Source of the DNA: an uncultured Clostridia bacterium
GTDB taxonomy: Bacteria; Bacillota; Clostridia; Oscillospirales; Ruminococcaceae
NCBI GenBank assembly: GCA_947626165.1
Contig: CANQRG010000006.1
Location: 1 to 64,000 of the forward strand
Direction: 5' to 3'
Length of the DNA stretch: 64,000 nt
A program made the position numbers and the translations under genes. This document shows, in pieces, positions 14,904 to 23,134 of this stretch. Below the pieces are notes generated by a model. It did not search any database. It saw only the letters and a program-made list of their open reading frames with translations, and was not told where the DNA came from. How positions within the stretch are numbered: position 1 is the stretch's first letter; every line of letters starts with the position of its first letter.

Positions 14904-15986
14904 ATGGTAAAGCGAATAGGTATTTTAACAAGCGGAGGAGACTGTCCGGGTCTTAACGCTACTATCAGAGGCGTTGCAAAGGCTTGTTATCAGAAATTCG
15001 GCGTTGACGGCGTTGAAATTATCGGTATTCAAGACGGATACTCAGGGCTTATAAACAACCAGTGCAAGCTGATGTCGCCGTCTGATTTTTCGGGAATTCT
15101 CACTCAAGGCGGAACTATTTTCGGAACAAAAAGAACGCCGTACAAGATGATGCAGGTCATTGAGGAGGATAACATAAACAAAGTAAAGGCAATGAAGCAG
15201 ACCTACAAAAAGCAGAAGCTTGACTGTCTTTTAACGCTTGGCGGAAACGGAACTCACAAGACGGCAAATCTTCTCTCGAGCGAAGGGTTAAACGTGATAG
15301 GACTTCCTAAAACCATAGACAACGACATCTGGGGAACAGACGTTACCTTTGGCTTTCACTCTGCCGTTGACATTGCCACCGACGTTATAGACAGGCTTCA
15401 CACAACGGCTAACTCTCACGGAAGGACTCTTGTAGTTGAAATAATGGGAAACAAGGCTGGCTGGCTGACGCTCTACTCGGGAATAGCAGGAGGAGCGGAT
15501 ATAATAGTTATTCCTGAGATACCGTTTAATATAGATAAAATCTGCAAAGCAGTTGAAAAGCGTGCAAAAAGGGGAAGCGCCTTTTCGATACTGGCTGTTG
15601 CAGAGGGTGCGTTCGATGAGGACGAAGCAAAGCTCAAGAAAAAAGAGCGTGCAAGAAGAAGAGCAGAGGCAGGCGAAACGACAGCTACAAACAGAATTGC
15701 CAAAGCTATCGAGCAAAACACAGGCTTTGAAACAAGGGTTTGCGTTCCGGGTCATATGCTTAGAGGCGGAAGCCCGTCCGCTTACGACAGAGTTCTGGCA
15801 ACAAAGTTTGGCTGTCACGCGGCTAATCTTATAGAGCAGGATAAGTACGGCTACGCAGTTGCTATGAAGAATAATATAGTCACCGAAAACAAGCTAGAAG
15901 ATGTTGCAGGCAAGACAAAATTTGTACCTGTTGACGACCAGCTGGTTCAGACAGCCAGAGACATAGGAATTTCCTTTGGCAATTAA
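14904..15986 (+). CDS. pfkA: 6-phosphofructokinase
   Basis: 360 aa. GILTSGGDCPGLNATIRG opens the nucleotide site and PKTIDNDIWGTD (135-) holds the catalytic Asp. The phosphoryl-donor loop reads GGNG (113-116), where E. coli has GGDG and PPi enzymes GGDD. The following motif is PKTIDND, with the Lys common to PPi and mixed group III enzymes. Gly116 favours ATP, but Asn in place of Asp is unusual and the donor is worth testing. An insertion of charged residues (DEDEAKLKKKERARRRAEAGE) interrupts the middle. It phosphorylates fructose-6-phosphate, and the aldolase gene follows. The stop abuts repeat copy I with no spacer. Confidence 0.92.
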   Translation: MVKRIGILTSGGDCPGLNATIRGVAKACYQKFGVDGVEIIGIQDGYSGLINNQCKLMSPSDFSGILTQGGTIFGTKRTPYKMMQVIEEDNINKVKAMKQTYKKQKLDCLLTLGGNGTHKTANLLSSEGLNVIGLPKTIDNDIWGTDVTFGFHSAVDIATDVIDRLHTTANSHGRTLVVEIMGNKAGWLTLYSGIAGGADIIVIPEIPFNIDKICKAVEKRAKRGSAFSILAVAEGAFDEDEAKLKKKERARRRAEAGETTATNRIAKAIEQNTGFETRVCVPGHMLRGGSPSAYDRVLATKFGCHAANLIEQDKYGYAVAMKNNIVTENKLEDVAGKTKFVPVDDQLVQTARDIGISFGN

Positions 15987-16108
15987 CCAGCGAGCCGGCG
16001 TGACGCCGGATGCTCTGCCCAATTAGAGGCAAGAAGCAAGAGGCAAGAATCAAGATGCAAGAGACAAGAAACTAGAGGCAAGAGACTAGAGGCTAGAGGC
16101 TAGAAAAA
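15987..16108 (+). repeat. Composite repeat, copy I: hairpin plus eleven 7-bp units
   Basis: Starts on the base after the pfk stop (TAA then CCAGCG). Stem CCGGCG-TGA-CGCCGG at 15995-16009, then TGCTCTGCC. From 16025, AGAGGCA-type heptamers run in exact 7-nt register through 16101 (variants AGAAGCA, AGATGCA, AGAGACA, AGAAACT, AGAGGCT) plus one degenerate unit. The palindromic core found in other copies is missing here. Confidence 0.85.
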
Positions 16109-16121
16109 TTTTAAGATAAAT

Positions 16122-16150
16122 TTGCTTTTTAAAGAATAATAATGTATAAT
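16122..16150 (+). promoter_or_regulatory. fba promoter
   Basis: TTGCTT (16122-16127), 17-nt spacer, TATAAT (16145-16150), 45 nt before the ATG. It lies immediately after the heptamer array, so aldolase need not depend on pfk readthrough. Confidence 0.65.
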
Positions 16151-16194
16151 AATTTTATTGCATTAAAATTAATTAATTTGGAGGTAAAATATTT

Positions 16195-17058
16195 ATGTTA
16201 GTTTCGGCAAAGGAAATGCTAAACAAAGCAAGAGATGGTAAATATGCAGTAGGTCAGTTCAACATCAACAATCTTGAATGGACTAAGGCTATTTTACTTA
16301 CCGCACAGGAGCAAAACTCGCCTGTTATTCTCGGAGTTTCAGAGGGCGCAGGAAAGTATATGTGCGGTTATAAGACGGTCGTAGGAATGGTAAACGGAAT
16401 GTTAGAGGAGCTTAATATCACAGTTCCTGTTGCACTCCACCTTGATCACGGCTCATACGACGGAGCAAAGGCTTGTATTGAAGCAGGCTTCAGTTCGGTT
16501 ATGTTCGACGGCTCACATTATCCAATCGAGGAAAACATTGAAAAGACAAAGGAGCTTGTAGCGGAGTGTGAAAAGCTTGGTCTTTCAATTGAAGCAGAGG
16601 TCGGCTCGATAGGCGGAGAGGAAGACGGAGTTATCGGCGCAGGTGAATGTGCAGACCCAAATGAGTGCAAGGCTATAGCTGATTTAGGTGTTACAATGCT
16701 TGCAGCAGGTATCGGAAACATTCACGGAAAATATCCTGAAAACTGGGCAGGTCTTTCATTTGAAACTCTTGCCGCTGTCAAGGAAAAGGTAGGAGATATG
16801 CCTTTAGTTCTTCACGGCGGAACAGGAATCCCTGAGGATATGATAAAGAAAGCAATCTCTTTGGGAGTTGCGAAAATCAACGTAAATACAGAATGTCAGC
16901 TTGCTTTTCAGGAGGCTACAAGAAAGTATATAGAAGAAGGCAAGGATAAGCAGGGTAAGGGCTTCGACCCGAGAAAGCTGCTTGCTCCGGGCTTTGAAGC
17001 TATTAAAGAAACCGTTAAAGAAAAAATGGAGCTTTTCGGTTCAATAGGCAAAGCGTAA
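16195..17058 (+). CDS. fba: Class II fructose-1,6-bisphosphate aldolase
   Basis: 287 aa. Residues of the class II (zinc) aldolase are seen: D84 and H85 in HLDHGSYDG (catalytic Asp and zinc His), H177 in GNIHGKYPE, H207 in LVLHGGTGIP, and the phosphate-binding KINVNTE segment. It splits fructose-1,6-bisphosphate to DHAP and glyceraldehyde-3-phosphate, the step after the product of the gene upstream. TTTGGAGG precedes the ATG. It has its own promoter and terminator, so the two glycolytic genes are neighbours but separable transcripts. Confidence 0.95.
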   Translation: MLVSAKEMLNKARDGKYAVGQFNINNLEWTKAILLTAQEQNSPVILGVSEGAGKYMCGYKTVVGMVNGMLEELNITVPVALHLDHGSYDGAKACIEAGFSSVMFDGSHYPIEENIEKTKELVAECEKLGLSIEAEVGSIGGEEDGVIGAGECADPNECKAIADLGVTMLAAGIGNIHGKYPENWAGLSFETLAAVKEKVGDMPLVLHGGTGIPEDMIKKAISLGVAKINVNTECQLAFQEATRKYIEEGKDKQGKGFDPRKLLAPGFEAIKETVKEKMELFGSIGKA

Positions 17059-17131
17059 ATATAAATCTAAGTTCATACCGAGTGTAGCCTAGTCACCACT
17101 CGTTAATAAAAACAGGGATAATACTGAAATT

Positions 17132-17163
17132 AAAGGCGTATCCTTGTGGTACGCCTTTTTTAG
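17132..17163 (+). terminator. Terminator of fba
   Basis: AAAGGCGTA, 9-nt loop, TACGCCTTT followed by TTTAGTTTTTT. Confidence 0.85.
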
Positions 17164-17168
17164 TTTTT

Positions 17169-17264
17169 TAGAAGTTAGAGATTAGATTGTACAAAGTAAA
17201 TACATTGTACTAACTCTCCAAAGACAAATTGCGTGCAGGGCTCAGATCTGCTCTTGTCTCTAAC
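17169..17264. repeat. Composite repeat, copy B, in the queT leader
   Basis: Heptamers AGAAGTT, AGAGATT, AGATTGT run into TTGTACAAAGTAAATACATTGTACTAACTCTCCAAAG (core, reverse orientation). Then comes a hairpin of form GCAGATC-TGA-GCCCTGC on the minus strand, with two mismatches, and TCTTGTCTCT heptamers. It ends 19 nt before the queT start, so it is probably part of its 5' leader. Confidence 0.7.
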
Positions 17265-17283
17265 AGCAGAAAGGAAAGTGTAT

Positions 17284-17832
17284 ATGAAAAATCTAAGTGT
17301 AAAAAAAATCGCAATTTTATCAGTAACAGCGGCTTTATATGTCGCAGTAACAATGGCTTTAGGCTCTCTTGCCTACGGCAGTATTCAGTTTCGTATCTCA
17401 GAGGCATTGGTGCTTCTCTGCTTTTATAAAAAAGAATACTGCTACTCAATGGTTGTTGGCTGTCTTATCGCCAATATAATAAGCACCGTCGGTGCTATAG
17501 ATATGATTGTCGGAACATTCGCAACTCTGCTTGCGGTCGTTGTAATAGTCTTGTGTTCAAAATATCTCCCCGAATTTTTTATTAAAAAGTTCGGAATGAG
17601 TGAAAATGCCGCTTCGACTGCCGCATTGATAACAGCGTCTCTGTCGCCTGTGGTGTTTAACGGAGTTTTAGTAGGTCTTGAGCTTAAATACGTATTTGAC
17701 CTACCGCTTTTTCTGTCAATGTGTCAGATCGCTCTTGGGGAGCTTGTATGCGTGACCGTTGTGGGAGTAATTCTATTTAAAATCTTAGAGAAAAACAAAG
17801 GATTTATGAAACTGATCAATTTTGAAAAGTAA
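17284..17832 (+). CDS. queT: QueT-family queuosine-precursor transporter (ECF S-component)
   Basis: The track start at 17233 lies in the repeat; ATG 17284 with AAAGGAAAG upstream gives 182 aa. About five membrane spans and the early motif KKIAILSVTAALYVAVTMAL...GSIQFRISEALVLL are those of the QueT family, which serves preQ0/preQ1 uptake with a shared ECF energy module. No energising ATPases are nearby, as usual for group II S-components. I looked for a preQ1 riboswitch upstream and saw none; the leader is repeat copy B. A terminator follows. Confidence 0.85.
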   Translation: MKNLSVKKIAILSVTAALYVAVTMALGSLAYGSIQFRISEALVLLCFYKKEYCYSMVVGCLIANIISTVGAIDMIVGTFATLLAVVVIVLCSKYLPEFFIKKFGMSENAASTAALITASLSPVVFNGVLVGLELKYVFDLPLFLSMCQIALGELVCVTVVGVILFKILEKNKGFMKLINFEK

Positions 17833-17880
17833 TCAGGTATATATTCTTTACCAATAATCAGTGTAAAATATGATAACTTT

Positions 17881-17911
17881 AATCGCTTTGCAATAGCAGA
17901 GCGATTTTTTA
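17881..17911 (+). terminator. Terminator of queT
   Basis: AATCGCT, 12-nt loop, AGCGATT then TTTTTA. Confidence 0.8.
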
Positions 17912-17939
17912 CTTTTGAACAAAAAAATAATAAAATTAC

Positions 17940-17968
17940 TTGCAATTTATAGTTAAATAGTATATAAT
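17940..17968 (+). promoter_or_regulatory. Promoter of the EF-G paralogue
   Basis: TTGCAA (17940-17945), 17-nt spacer, TATAAT (17963-17968), 85 nt before the GTG start. Confidence 0.55.
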
Positions 17969-18053
17969 TGCATTATGGGCAGTAGTGTATTTTGTTTAGT
18001 ATAAATAAAACATATTATATTCTGCAAATTTAATCGAATGGAGAGATAAAAAG

Positions 18054-20144
18054 GTGAAAACATACGATAATACCAAAATAAAAAATATTGCGCTGTGCGG
18101 TCATGCAGGCTCGGGAAAAACCTCGCTGTGCGAGGGGCTTTTATACAAGAGCGGAGCAAGTGAAAGGCTTGGTAAAATTTTAGATGGCAATACTGTTTCT
18201 GATTATACAAATGAGGAAATTACAAGAAAATCCTCTGTTTATACATCTCTTTGTACCTTTGAAAGAGACGGTTTCAAAGTAAATATTTTAGATACTCCGG
18301 GTCTTTTTGACTTCGCAGGGGAAATGATAGAAGGAATATCAGCCTGTGATACCGCTATGATAACTGTATCGGGAAAATCAGGAGTAAATGTCGGAACGCA
18401 CAAGGCATATTCAGCGGCGGTTTCTATGAAAAAGCCGAGAATGTTTGTTGTTACAAAGCTTGATTCTGAAAACGCAAACTTCTACAATGTGTTAACTGAC
18501 CTAAAGGCTGCATTCGGTCCGACAGTATGTCCTGTAGTTGTACCTGTTATAGCTGACAGAAAAATCGTTTCATACGTAAATTTGATAGAGATGAAAGCGT
18601 ATAAATACGACAGCAGCGGCAACGCCGTTGAAACGGAAATGCCGACATCTGAACTGGGCGACAAGATAGAGTATCGTCTGCAAGGACTAAAAGAGGCTAT
18701 ATCTGAAGCTGTTGCCGAAACAGACGAGGAGCTTTTTGAAAAGTTCTTCAGCGGAGAGGCTTTCACACAAAAAGAGCTCATCGACGGAATACACAAGGGT
18801 ATGAACGAAGGGGTAATAACTCCTGTGACCTGTGTATCCTCCGCAACTCTGGCAGGCGTTGATATGCTGTTAAAGGAAATATCCCTGCTTCTGCCTGTTT
18901 CAACCGACGATGAAACTGCCGTCGCAACTGACAAAGACGGTTCGCCTGTTGAGGTAAAATGTGATATGTCAGAGCCGTTGAGTGCCTTTGTATTCAAAAC
19001 GGTTGCCGACCCGTTTGTAGGAAAAATGTCGTTTCTTAAAGTTATGTCGGGCAAAATCAAAACAGGTATCGACGCTGTAAACGCTTCAAACGGCAGTACG
19101 CTTAAAATAGGAAAGCTGTTTACGCTGGTCGGCAAAAAGCAAATTGAGCTTAATGAGGCAAGCTGTGGAGATATTGTAGTCGCAACAAAGCTTGACATTA
19201 ATACAAACGACACTATCTGCGATGCGTCAAGAGTTGTAAAATTCGATGCTGTAGACCTGCCGAAGCCTTGCTACCCGATGGCTGTTAAGGCTAAGGCTCA
19301 GGGCGATGAAAGCAAGATCTCAAGTGCTGTATCAAAGCTCTTGGAACAGGATCTAACTCTTGAATACTATCAGGATGAACTCACTCACGAGCAGATTTTA
19401 AAGGGTTTGGGAGATCAGCATTTAGGCTCTGCGCTTACAAAACTCAAAAACGATTTCGGAGTTGACATTGAACTAACCGTTCCGAAAATTCCTTACAGAG
19501 AAACAATAAGAAAGAAAGTCAAGGTTCAGGGAAAACATAAAAAGCAATCGGGCGGACACGGTCAATACGGTGACGTTTGGATAGAATTTGAACCCTGTGT
19601 TTCAGACGATTTGATTTTTGAAGAAAAGATTTTCGGCGGAGCAGTACCTAAAAACTACTTCCCTGCTGTAGAAAAAGGCTTACAGGAGTGTATTTCTAAG
19701 GGCGTTCTGGCAGGTTTCCCTGTTGTGGGACTAAAGGCTATCTTAGTCGACGGCTCTTACCACCCTGTTGATTCCTCTGAAATGGCGTTCAAGATGGCGG
19801 CTACCATAGCATATAAGGAAGGTCTTGCTCAGGCTGACCCTGTACTTTTAGAACCTATCGGAGCATTAAATGTAAGCGTACCTGATGAAAACACAGGCGA
19901 CATAATCGGTGAGCTTAACAAGAGGCGCGGCAGAGTTCTCGGTATGAACCCGTCGGAGACCGAAAAGGGTATGACAGAGGTTATTGCAGAAGTACCGATT
20001 TCTGAAATGAGCGACTTTACTATGCTTCTTCGTCAGATGACTCAGGGCAGAGGAAGCTTTACATTAAAGCAGGAAAGATACGAACAGCTTCCTGCACACT
20101 TGGTTGCAAACGTGATCGCCGAAGCGTCGGTAAGCGGGGATTAA
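18054..20144 (+). CDS. Elongation factor G paralogue (EF-G2-like GTPase)
   Basis: 696 aa. GTPase domain with GHAGSGKTS (16-24), DTPGLFDF and TKLD in place of the usual NKxD. Then EF-G domains II-V (KQSGGHGQYGDVWIEFEP in domain IV, PIGALNVSVPDEN in V, RGRVLGM, LRQMTQGRGSF). It differs from housekeeping FusA in the shortened switch region (RKSSVYTSLCTFERDG) and matches the EF-G-like paralogues found in many Clostridia and actinobacteria. Those may act in recycling or under stress, but the role is not settled. GTG start after GGAGAG. The radical SAM gene follows within 6 nt. Confidence 0.88.
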   Translation: MKTYDNTKIKNIALCGHAGSGKTSLCEGLLYKSGASERLGKILDGNTVSDYTNEEITRKSSVYTSLCTFERDGFKVNILDTPGLFDFAGEMIEGISACDTAMITVSGKSGVNVGTHKAYSAAVSMKKPRMFVVTKLDSENANFYNVLTDLKAAFGPTVCPVVVPVIADRKIVSYVNLIEMKAYKYDSSGNAVETEMPTSELGDKIEYRLQGLKEAISEAVAETDEELFEKFFSGEAFTQKELIDGIHKGMNEGVITPVTCVSSATLAGVDMLLKEISLLLPVSTDDETAVATDKDGSPVEVKCDMSEPLSAFVFKTVADPFVGKMSFLKVMSGKIKTGIDAVNASNGSTLKIGKLFTLVGKKQIELNEASCGDIVVATKLDINTNDTICDASRVVKFDAVDLPKPCYPMAVKAKAQGDESKISSAVSKLLEQDLTLEYYQDELTHEQILKGLGDQHLGSALTKLKNDFGVDIELTVPKIPYRETIRKKVKVQGKHKKQSGGHGQYGDVWIEFEPCVSDDLIFEEKIFGGAVPKNYFPAVEKGLQECISKGVLAGFPVVGLKAILVDGSYHPVDSSEMAFKMAATIAYKEGLAQADPVLLEPIGALNVSVPDENTGDIIGELNKRRGRVLGMNPSETEKGMTEVIAEVPISEMSDFTMLLRQMTQGRGSFTLKQERYEQLPAHLVANVIAEASVSGD

Positions 20145-20150
20145 ATTACC

Positions 20151-21068
20151 ATGCTTTGCAATCTATGTCCACGAGAATGTAATATTGACAGAGAAATTTC
20201 CGCAGGCTTTTGCAGAGCCTGCGGAAATCTTGATAATGTCATAGTTTCGAGAGCGGCTCTCCACTTCTGGGAGGAGCCTTGCATAAGCGGAGAAAGCGGC
20301 AGCGGTACGGTTTTCTTTTCAAACTGCAATTTAAGATGCGTTTTCTGTCAAAACGCTGAAATAAGCATAAACGGCGCAGGCAAGGAAATATCCTGTAACC
20401 GTTTAGCGGATATATTTTTAGAGCTTGAGGAACAGGGTGCGGAGAACATAAACCTTGTAACTCCGACACACTATTCATATCAAATCTTAAAGGCTCTTGA
20501 TATGGTAAAACACAAGCTGGATATTCCTATAGTGATGAACTGCGGAGGGTATGAGTCAGCGGACACTATAAAGATGTTCGACGGGTATATAGACATTTAT
20601 CTGCCTGATTTGAAGTACAAAAGCAGTGAAATGTCGAGCAAATATTCCTCTTGCCCTGATTACTTTGAAAGGGCTGTAGATGCATTAAAGGAAATGCACA
20701 GGCAAGCACCCAAGCTCGTCTGGGACAGGGGAATAAAAGACGAGGATATAAAAATACTCAAAAAGGGGCTTATAATAAGGCATCTTGTTTTGCCTAACTG
20801 TTACCACGACAGCCTCGACATACTCGACTGGCTCAATGAGTGCAGATTTTTGACAAAGTACAATTTTCTGCTTAGTCTTATGAGTCAATTCACGCCCACC
20901 GAAGCGTGTAAGGATCACCCTGAGATTAACAGGCGCATCACCACCTTTGAATACAATAAAGTGGTCAGCAGAGCCGGGCAATACGGGTTCAGGGGATTTG
21001 TTCAAGAACGTTCATCTGCGCAGGAGGAATATATTCCGCCGTTTGATTTAACCGGAGTAAACTATTAG
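20151..21068 (+). CDS. PflA/PflX-like radical SAM protein
   Basis: 305 aa. An N-terminal cysteine cluster (CNLCPREC...GFCRACGN) is followed by the radical SAM motif C59-x3-C63-x2-C66 (NCNLRCVFCQN), which binds the [4Fe-4S] cluster for SAM cleavage. The order matches the family annotated as putative pyruvate-formate-lyase activating enzyme (PflX/YgiQ-distinct), whose real substrate is unknown. It starts 6 nt after the EF-G paralogue with no clear ribosome site, so translation is probably coupled. The TAG stop shares its AG with the first AGAAACT heptamer of repeat copy C. Confidence 0.85.
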   Translation: MLCNLCPRECNIDREISAGFCRACGNLDNVIVSRAALHFWEEPCISGESGSGTVFFSNCNLRCVFCQNAEISINGAGKEISCNRLADIFLELEEQGAENINLVTPTHYSYQILKALDMVKHKLDIPIVMNCGGYESADTIKMFDGYIDIYLPDLKYKSSEMSSKYSSCPDYFERAVDALKEMHRQAPKLVWDRGIKDEDIKILKKGLIIRHLVLPNCYHDSLDILDWLNECRFLTKYNFLLSLMSQFTPTEACKDHPEINRRITTFEYNKVVSRAGQYGFRGFVQERSSAQEEYIPPFDLTGVNY

Positions 21069-21210
21069 AAACTAGAAACTAGAAGCAAGACCGCCGAGCC
21101 GGCGGTGGCTCTCTGCCTTTGAGAAATTTTATTAATGTTTAACTTTGATAAACGGCAGGCTAGTACATAGATGCAAGAAATTAGAAGCCAGAAGCCAGAA
21201 GCAAGATGTT
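21067..21210 (+). repeat. Composite repeat, copy C (full form)
   Basis: Heptamers AGAAACT, AGAAACT, AGAAGCA from 21067 (overlapping the upstream stop codon), the stem CCGCC-GAGCC-GGCGG at 21091, GGCTCTCTGCC, a diverged core ending GGCAG at 21158, then a second heptamer run 21169-21210 (AGATGCA, AGAAATT, AGAAGCC, AGAAGCC, AGAAGCA, AGATGTT). Here both heptamer runs are in the same orientation. Confidence 0.85.
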
Positions 21211-21241
21211 ACAATCAGAACTTTGTGGAAAAGATAAAAAG

Positions 21242-21275
21242 CTGTCAAGGTTAAAAGTTTCCTTGACAGTTTTAT
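21242..21275. terminator. Bidirectional terminator
   Basis: CTGTCAAGG, 10-nt loop, CCTTGACAG then TTTTATT; an A-run precedes it, so it serves the XRE gene on the minus strand and any readthrough from the left. Confidence 0.75.
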
Positions 21276-21287
21276 TATGCTTTATTT

Positions 21288-21506
21288 TTAGTCTTTATAA
21301 CTTCTCTTTTTGTTTGTTAATCCGCTTATATAATCTAAAGATGTGTCGTACAAAATCGCTAACTTCACAGCAAAATCCATAGGTACTTTACTCTCCCCTC
21401 GTTCATATCGCTGATACTGTGAAGTATGCATATTTAATAATTTAGATACTTCTGCTTGGCTCATATCTCTATCTTCTCTAAGGTCTTTTATTCTATTGAA
21501 TATCAT
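21288..21506 (-). CDS. Small XRE family regulator
   Basis: 72 aa, one Cro/C1 helix-turn-helix (RIKDLREDRDMSQAEVSKLLNMHTSQYQRYERGESKVPMDFAVKLAILYDTSLDYISGL) with a basic tail. GAGGTGATTTTATG start. It is clearly paralogous to the 68-aa XRE protein at 42550 (RIRDIREDNDMTQQQVADVLQ), same length and plan, but here there is no divergent RHH partner. No operator is obvious in the short upstream gap. Target unknown. Confidence 0.8.
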   Translation of the reverse strand: MIFNRIKDLREDRDMSQAEVSKLLNMHTSQYQRYERGESKVPMDFAVKLAILYDTSLDYISGLTNKKRSYKD

Positions 21507-21545
21507 AAAATCACCTCTAAATCCACTATAAATCAGTAGGTTTTT

Positions 21546-22412
21546 TCATTTATCCATTCTAACAAACTCAGGCTTATGCTTTTTAAAATAAGCCAGATAC
21601 TTAAATCCTGCCCGTTTAACAAGCTCCCCGCACTCGGCTATCCCTTTGCCCAAATCGGAAACTCGGTGTGCGTCCGAGCCGAGAGAGATGATCTCTCCGC
21701 CTAAATCACGATACAGCTTTATATACTTAAAATCAGGAAAAGGCTTGCCGTACTTCTGCCTTAGCCCCGATGTGTTCACCTCTATACCCTTTGAATTTTG
21801 AATGATGACCTTAAAACACTCCTTAATTATATCGTCGTATTTTGAAATGTCTGTTTTAAGTCCGTACTCTCCCTCTATGTATCGGAGCGTGTAAGTTAAA
21901 TGCCCTAAAACGTCGAATTTTCCCCAATTGCATAGCTTCAGAAGCTCTAGGAAATAGTCCTCTAACAGCTTGTCGATTTCGCTGTCTGAATAGTTTTCAT
22001 ACTTGATAAAGCAAAAGTCGGGACGCTTCGGAAGCTCGTGCATTGAACCGATTATAAAGTCCAGACGCTTATCCTCAACCGCTTTGTCGGCAATGTCAAA
22101 GTCGTGAGTTGCCTGACCAAGCTCAATTCCACAGATAAGATTTATCTTGTCTGAGTATCTCTCCTTCAGCTTTGTTACACAGTCAAGAGATTTGTCAAAA
22201 TCCTTTCCGAAGCCGTATGTGTCGTGTTCGTTAGGCTCGACGTTATAGTAGTCAATACCATACCAGCGGTTGCACTCGCAATGGTCTGTTATTGCATAAG
22301 CCTCAAGACCCAACTCTATCGCCCTCTCAACCATTTGAATAGGTTCGGCGTCGGCATCGGGCGAAAAATGTGTGTGTGTATGGCAGTCGATAAGACCTTT
22401 GAGTTCGTTCAT
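21546..22412 (-). CDS. hisK: Histidinol-phosphatase, PHP family
   Basis: 288 aa. PHP-domain metal motifs appear in order: DCHTHTHFSPDA, ITDHCE, CGIELG, IIGSMHEL, LGHLTY, and the C-terminal LGSDAHRVSDLG. These bind the three-metal site of HisJ/HisK-type phosphatases that release histidinol from histidinol phosphate. No other his genes lie in the window, so an alternative phosphatase activity of the PHP family is possible. Monocistronic, divergent from the ECF gene. Confidence 0.85.
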   Translation of the reverse strand: MNELKGLIDCHTHTHFSPDADAEPIQMVERAIELGLEAYAITDHCECNRWYGIDYYNVEPNEHDTYGFGKDFDKSLDCVTKLKERYSDKINLICGIELGQATHDFDIADKAVEDKRLDFIIGSMHELPKRPDFCFIKYENYSDSEIDKLLEDYFLELLKLCNWGKFDVLGHLTYTLRYIEGEYGLKTDISKYDDIIKECFKVIIQNSKGIEVNTSGLRQKYGKPFPDFKYIKLYRDLGGEIISLGSDAHRVSDLGKGIAECGELVKRAGFKYLAYFKKHKPEFVRMDK

Positions 22413-22504
22413 TTTATTTCTCCGTTTCTTAATTTATAGTTTATAGTATACCATAATCGCAATAAATTGCAAGAAAGTTAGTCTTTAAGCGTACACAAAA
22501 AGTG

Positions 22505-22533
22505 TTGAAATAATCTTCGGTGTATGATATAAT
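22505..22533 (+). promoter_or_regulatory. Promoter of the ECF S-component gene
   Basis: TTGAAA (22505-22510), 17-nt spacer, TATAAT (22528-22533), 46 nt before the ATG. Confidence 0.7.
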
Positions 22534-22579
22534 TTTGTATAATGATGAAATAAAACCTCACAGAAAATGGTGATTAAAG

Positions 22580-23107
22580 ATGAGAGTAAATATAAAGCTG
22601 TTTATTTTATCGATAATACTCGGAGTGTTGGGCATTTTGCTGCCTTGGTTCTTCGGCGGGATTACTCTGTTCGGTACCGGACTGCTCCCTATGGAGTTTC
22701 CTATACTGCTTTGCGGAATGGCATGCGGTTTGGGTTACGGCGGCGTTGTCGGGGCAATAGTACCTATACTGTACTCGCTTATTTTCGGTACAATGGATAT
22801 ATATCCGCTGGGAGTTGCAACAGCCGTTGAGCTTTGCGCTTACGGTGTTTTGTGCGGTCTGCTTTATAAGACGCTGAAGCAAAATGTTTATGTATCCCTG
22901 CTGCTTTCTATGTTCAGCGGAAGGGCGATATTCTATATCGTATATTATTTTACTCTCCGCTATGAGGGGAAAGTTTACACAGCCGATATGTTTATAAACG
23001 GAGAAGTTTTAAACGTACTTGCAGGAATAGCAATTCAGATTATATTTATACCTCTTATCGTTCTGATACTTAACAAGACGGGTATTGTACACAAAGGCGA
23101 AAAGTAA
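22580..23107 (+). CDS. ECF transporter S-component, substrate unknown
   Basis: 175 aa, about five to six membrane spans, with the pattern of small ECF S-components (an early span, GAIVPILYSLIFG, then the loop with charged YEGKVYTADMF and a last span). Basic C-terminus. S-components bind a vitamin or metal and share a common EcfAAT module elsewhere. No riboswitch signature was recognised in the leader, so the ligand is open. Weak ribosome site (GGTGAT). DUF1015 follows after 27 nt, probably co-transcribed. Confidence 0.65.
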   Translation: MRVNIKLFILSIILGVLGILLPWFFGGITLFGTGLLPMEFPILLCGMACGLGYGGVVGAIVPILYSLIFGTMDIYPLGVATAVELCAYGVLCGLLYKTLKQNVYVSLLLSMFSGRAIFYIVYYFTLRYEGKVYTADMFINGEVLNVLAGIAIQIIFIPLIVLILNKTGIVHKGEK

Positions 23108-23134
23108 AACACATTATATAAAGGAGAACACACT

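Noticed and set aside
15288-15818. 176-aa minus-strand ORF inside pfk.
   Set aside because: Cysteine-rich shadow without ribosome site; pfk is clearly coding on the other strand.
16025-16108. CRISPR-like array.
   Set aside because: Period is 7 nt with no spacers, and no cas genes are present.
17169-17283. preQ1 riboswitch expected before queT.
   Set aside because: The leader is a copy of the dispersed repeat. No preQ1-I or -II consensus (C-rich loop and A-rich tail pairing) is visible.
18482-19213. 243-aa minus-strand ORF inside the EF-G paralogue.
   Set aside because: Serine-rich shadow of a strongly coding frame, no ribosome site, no family.
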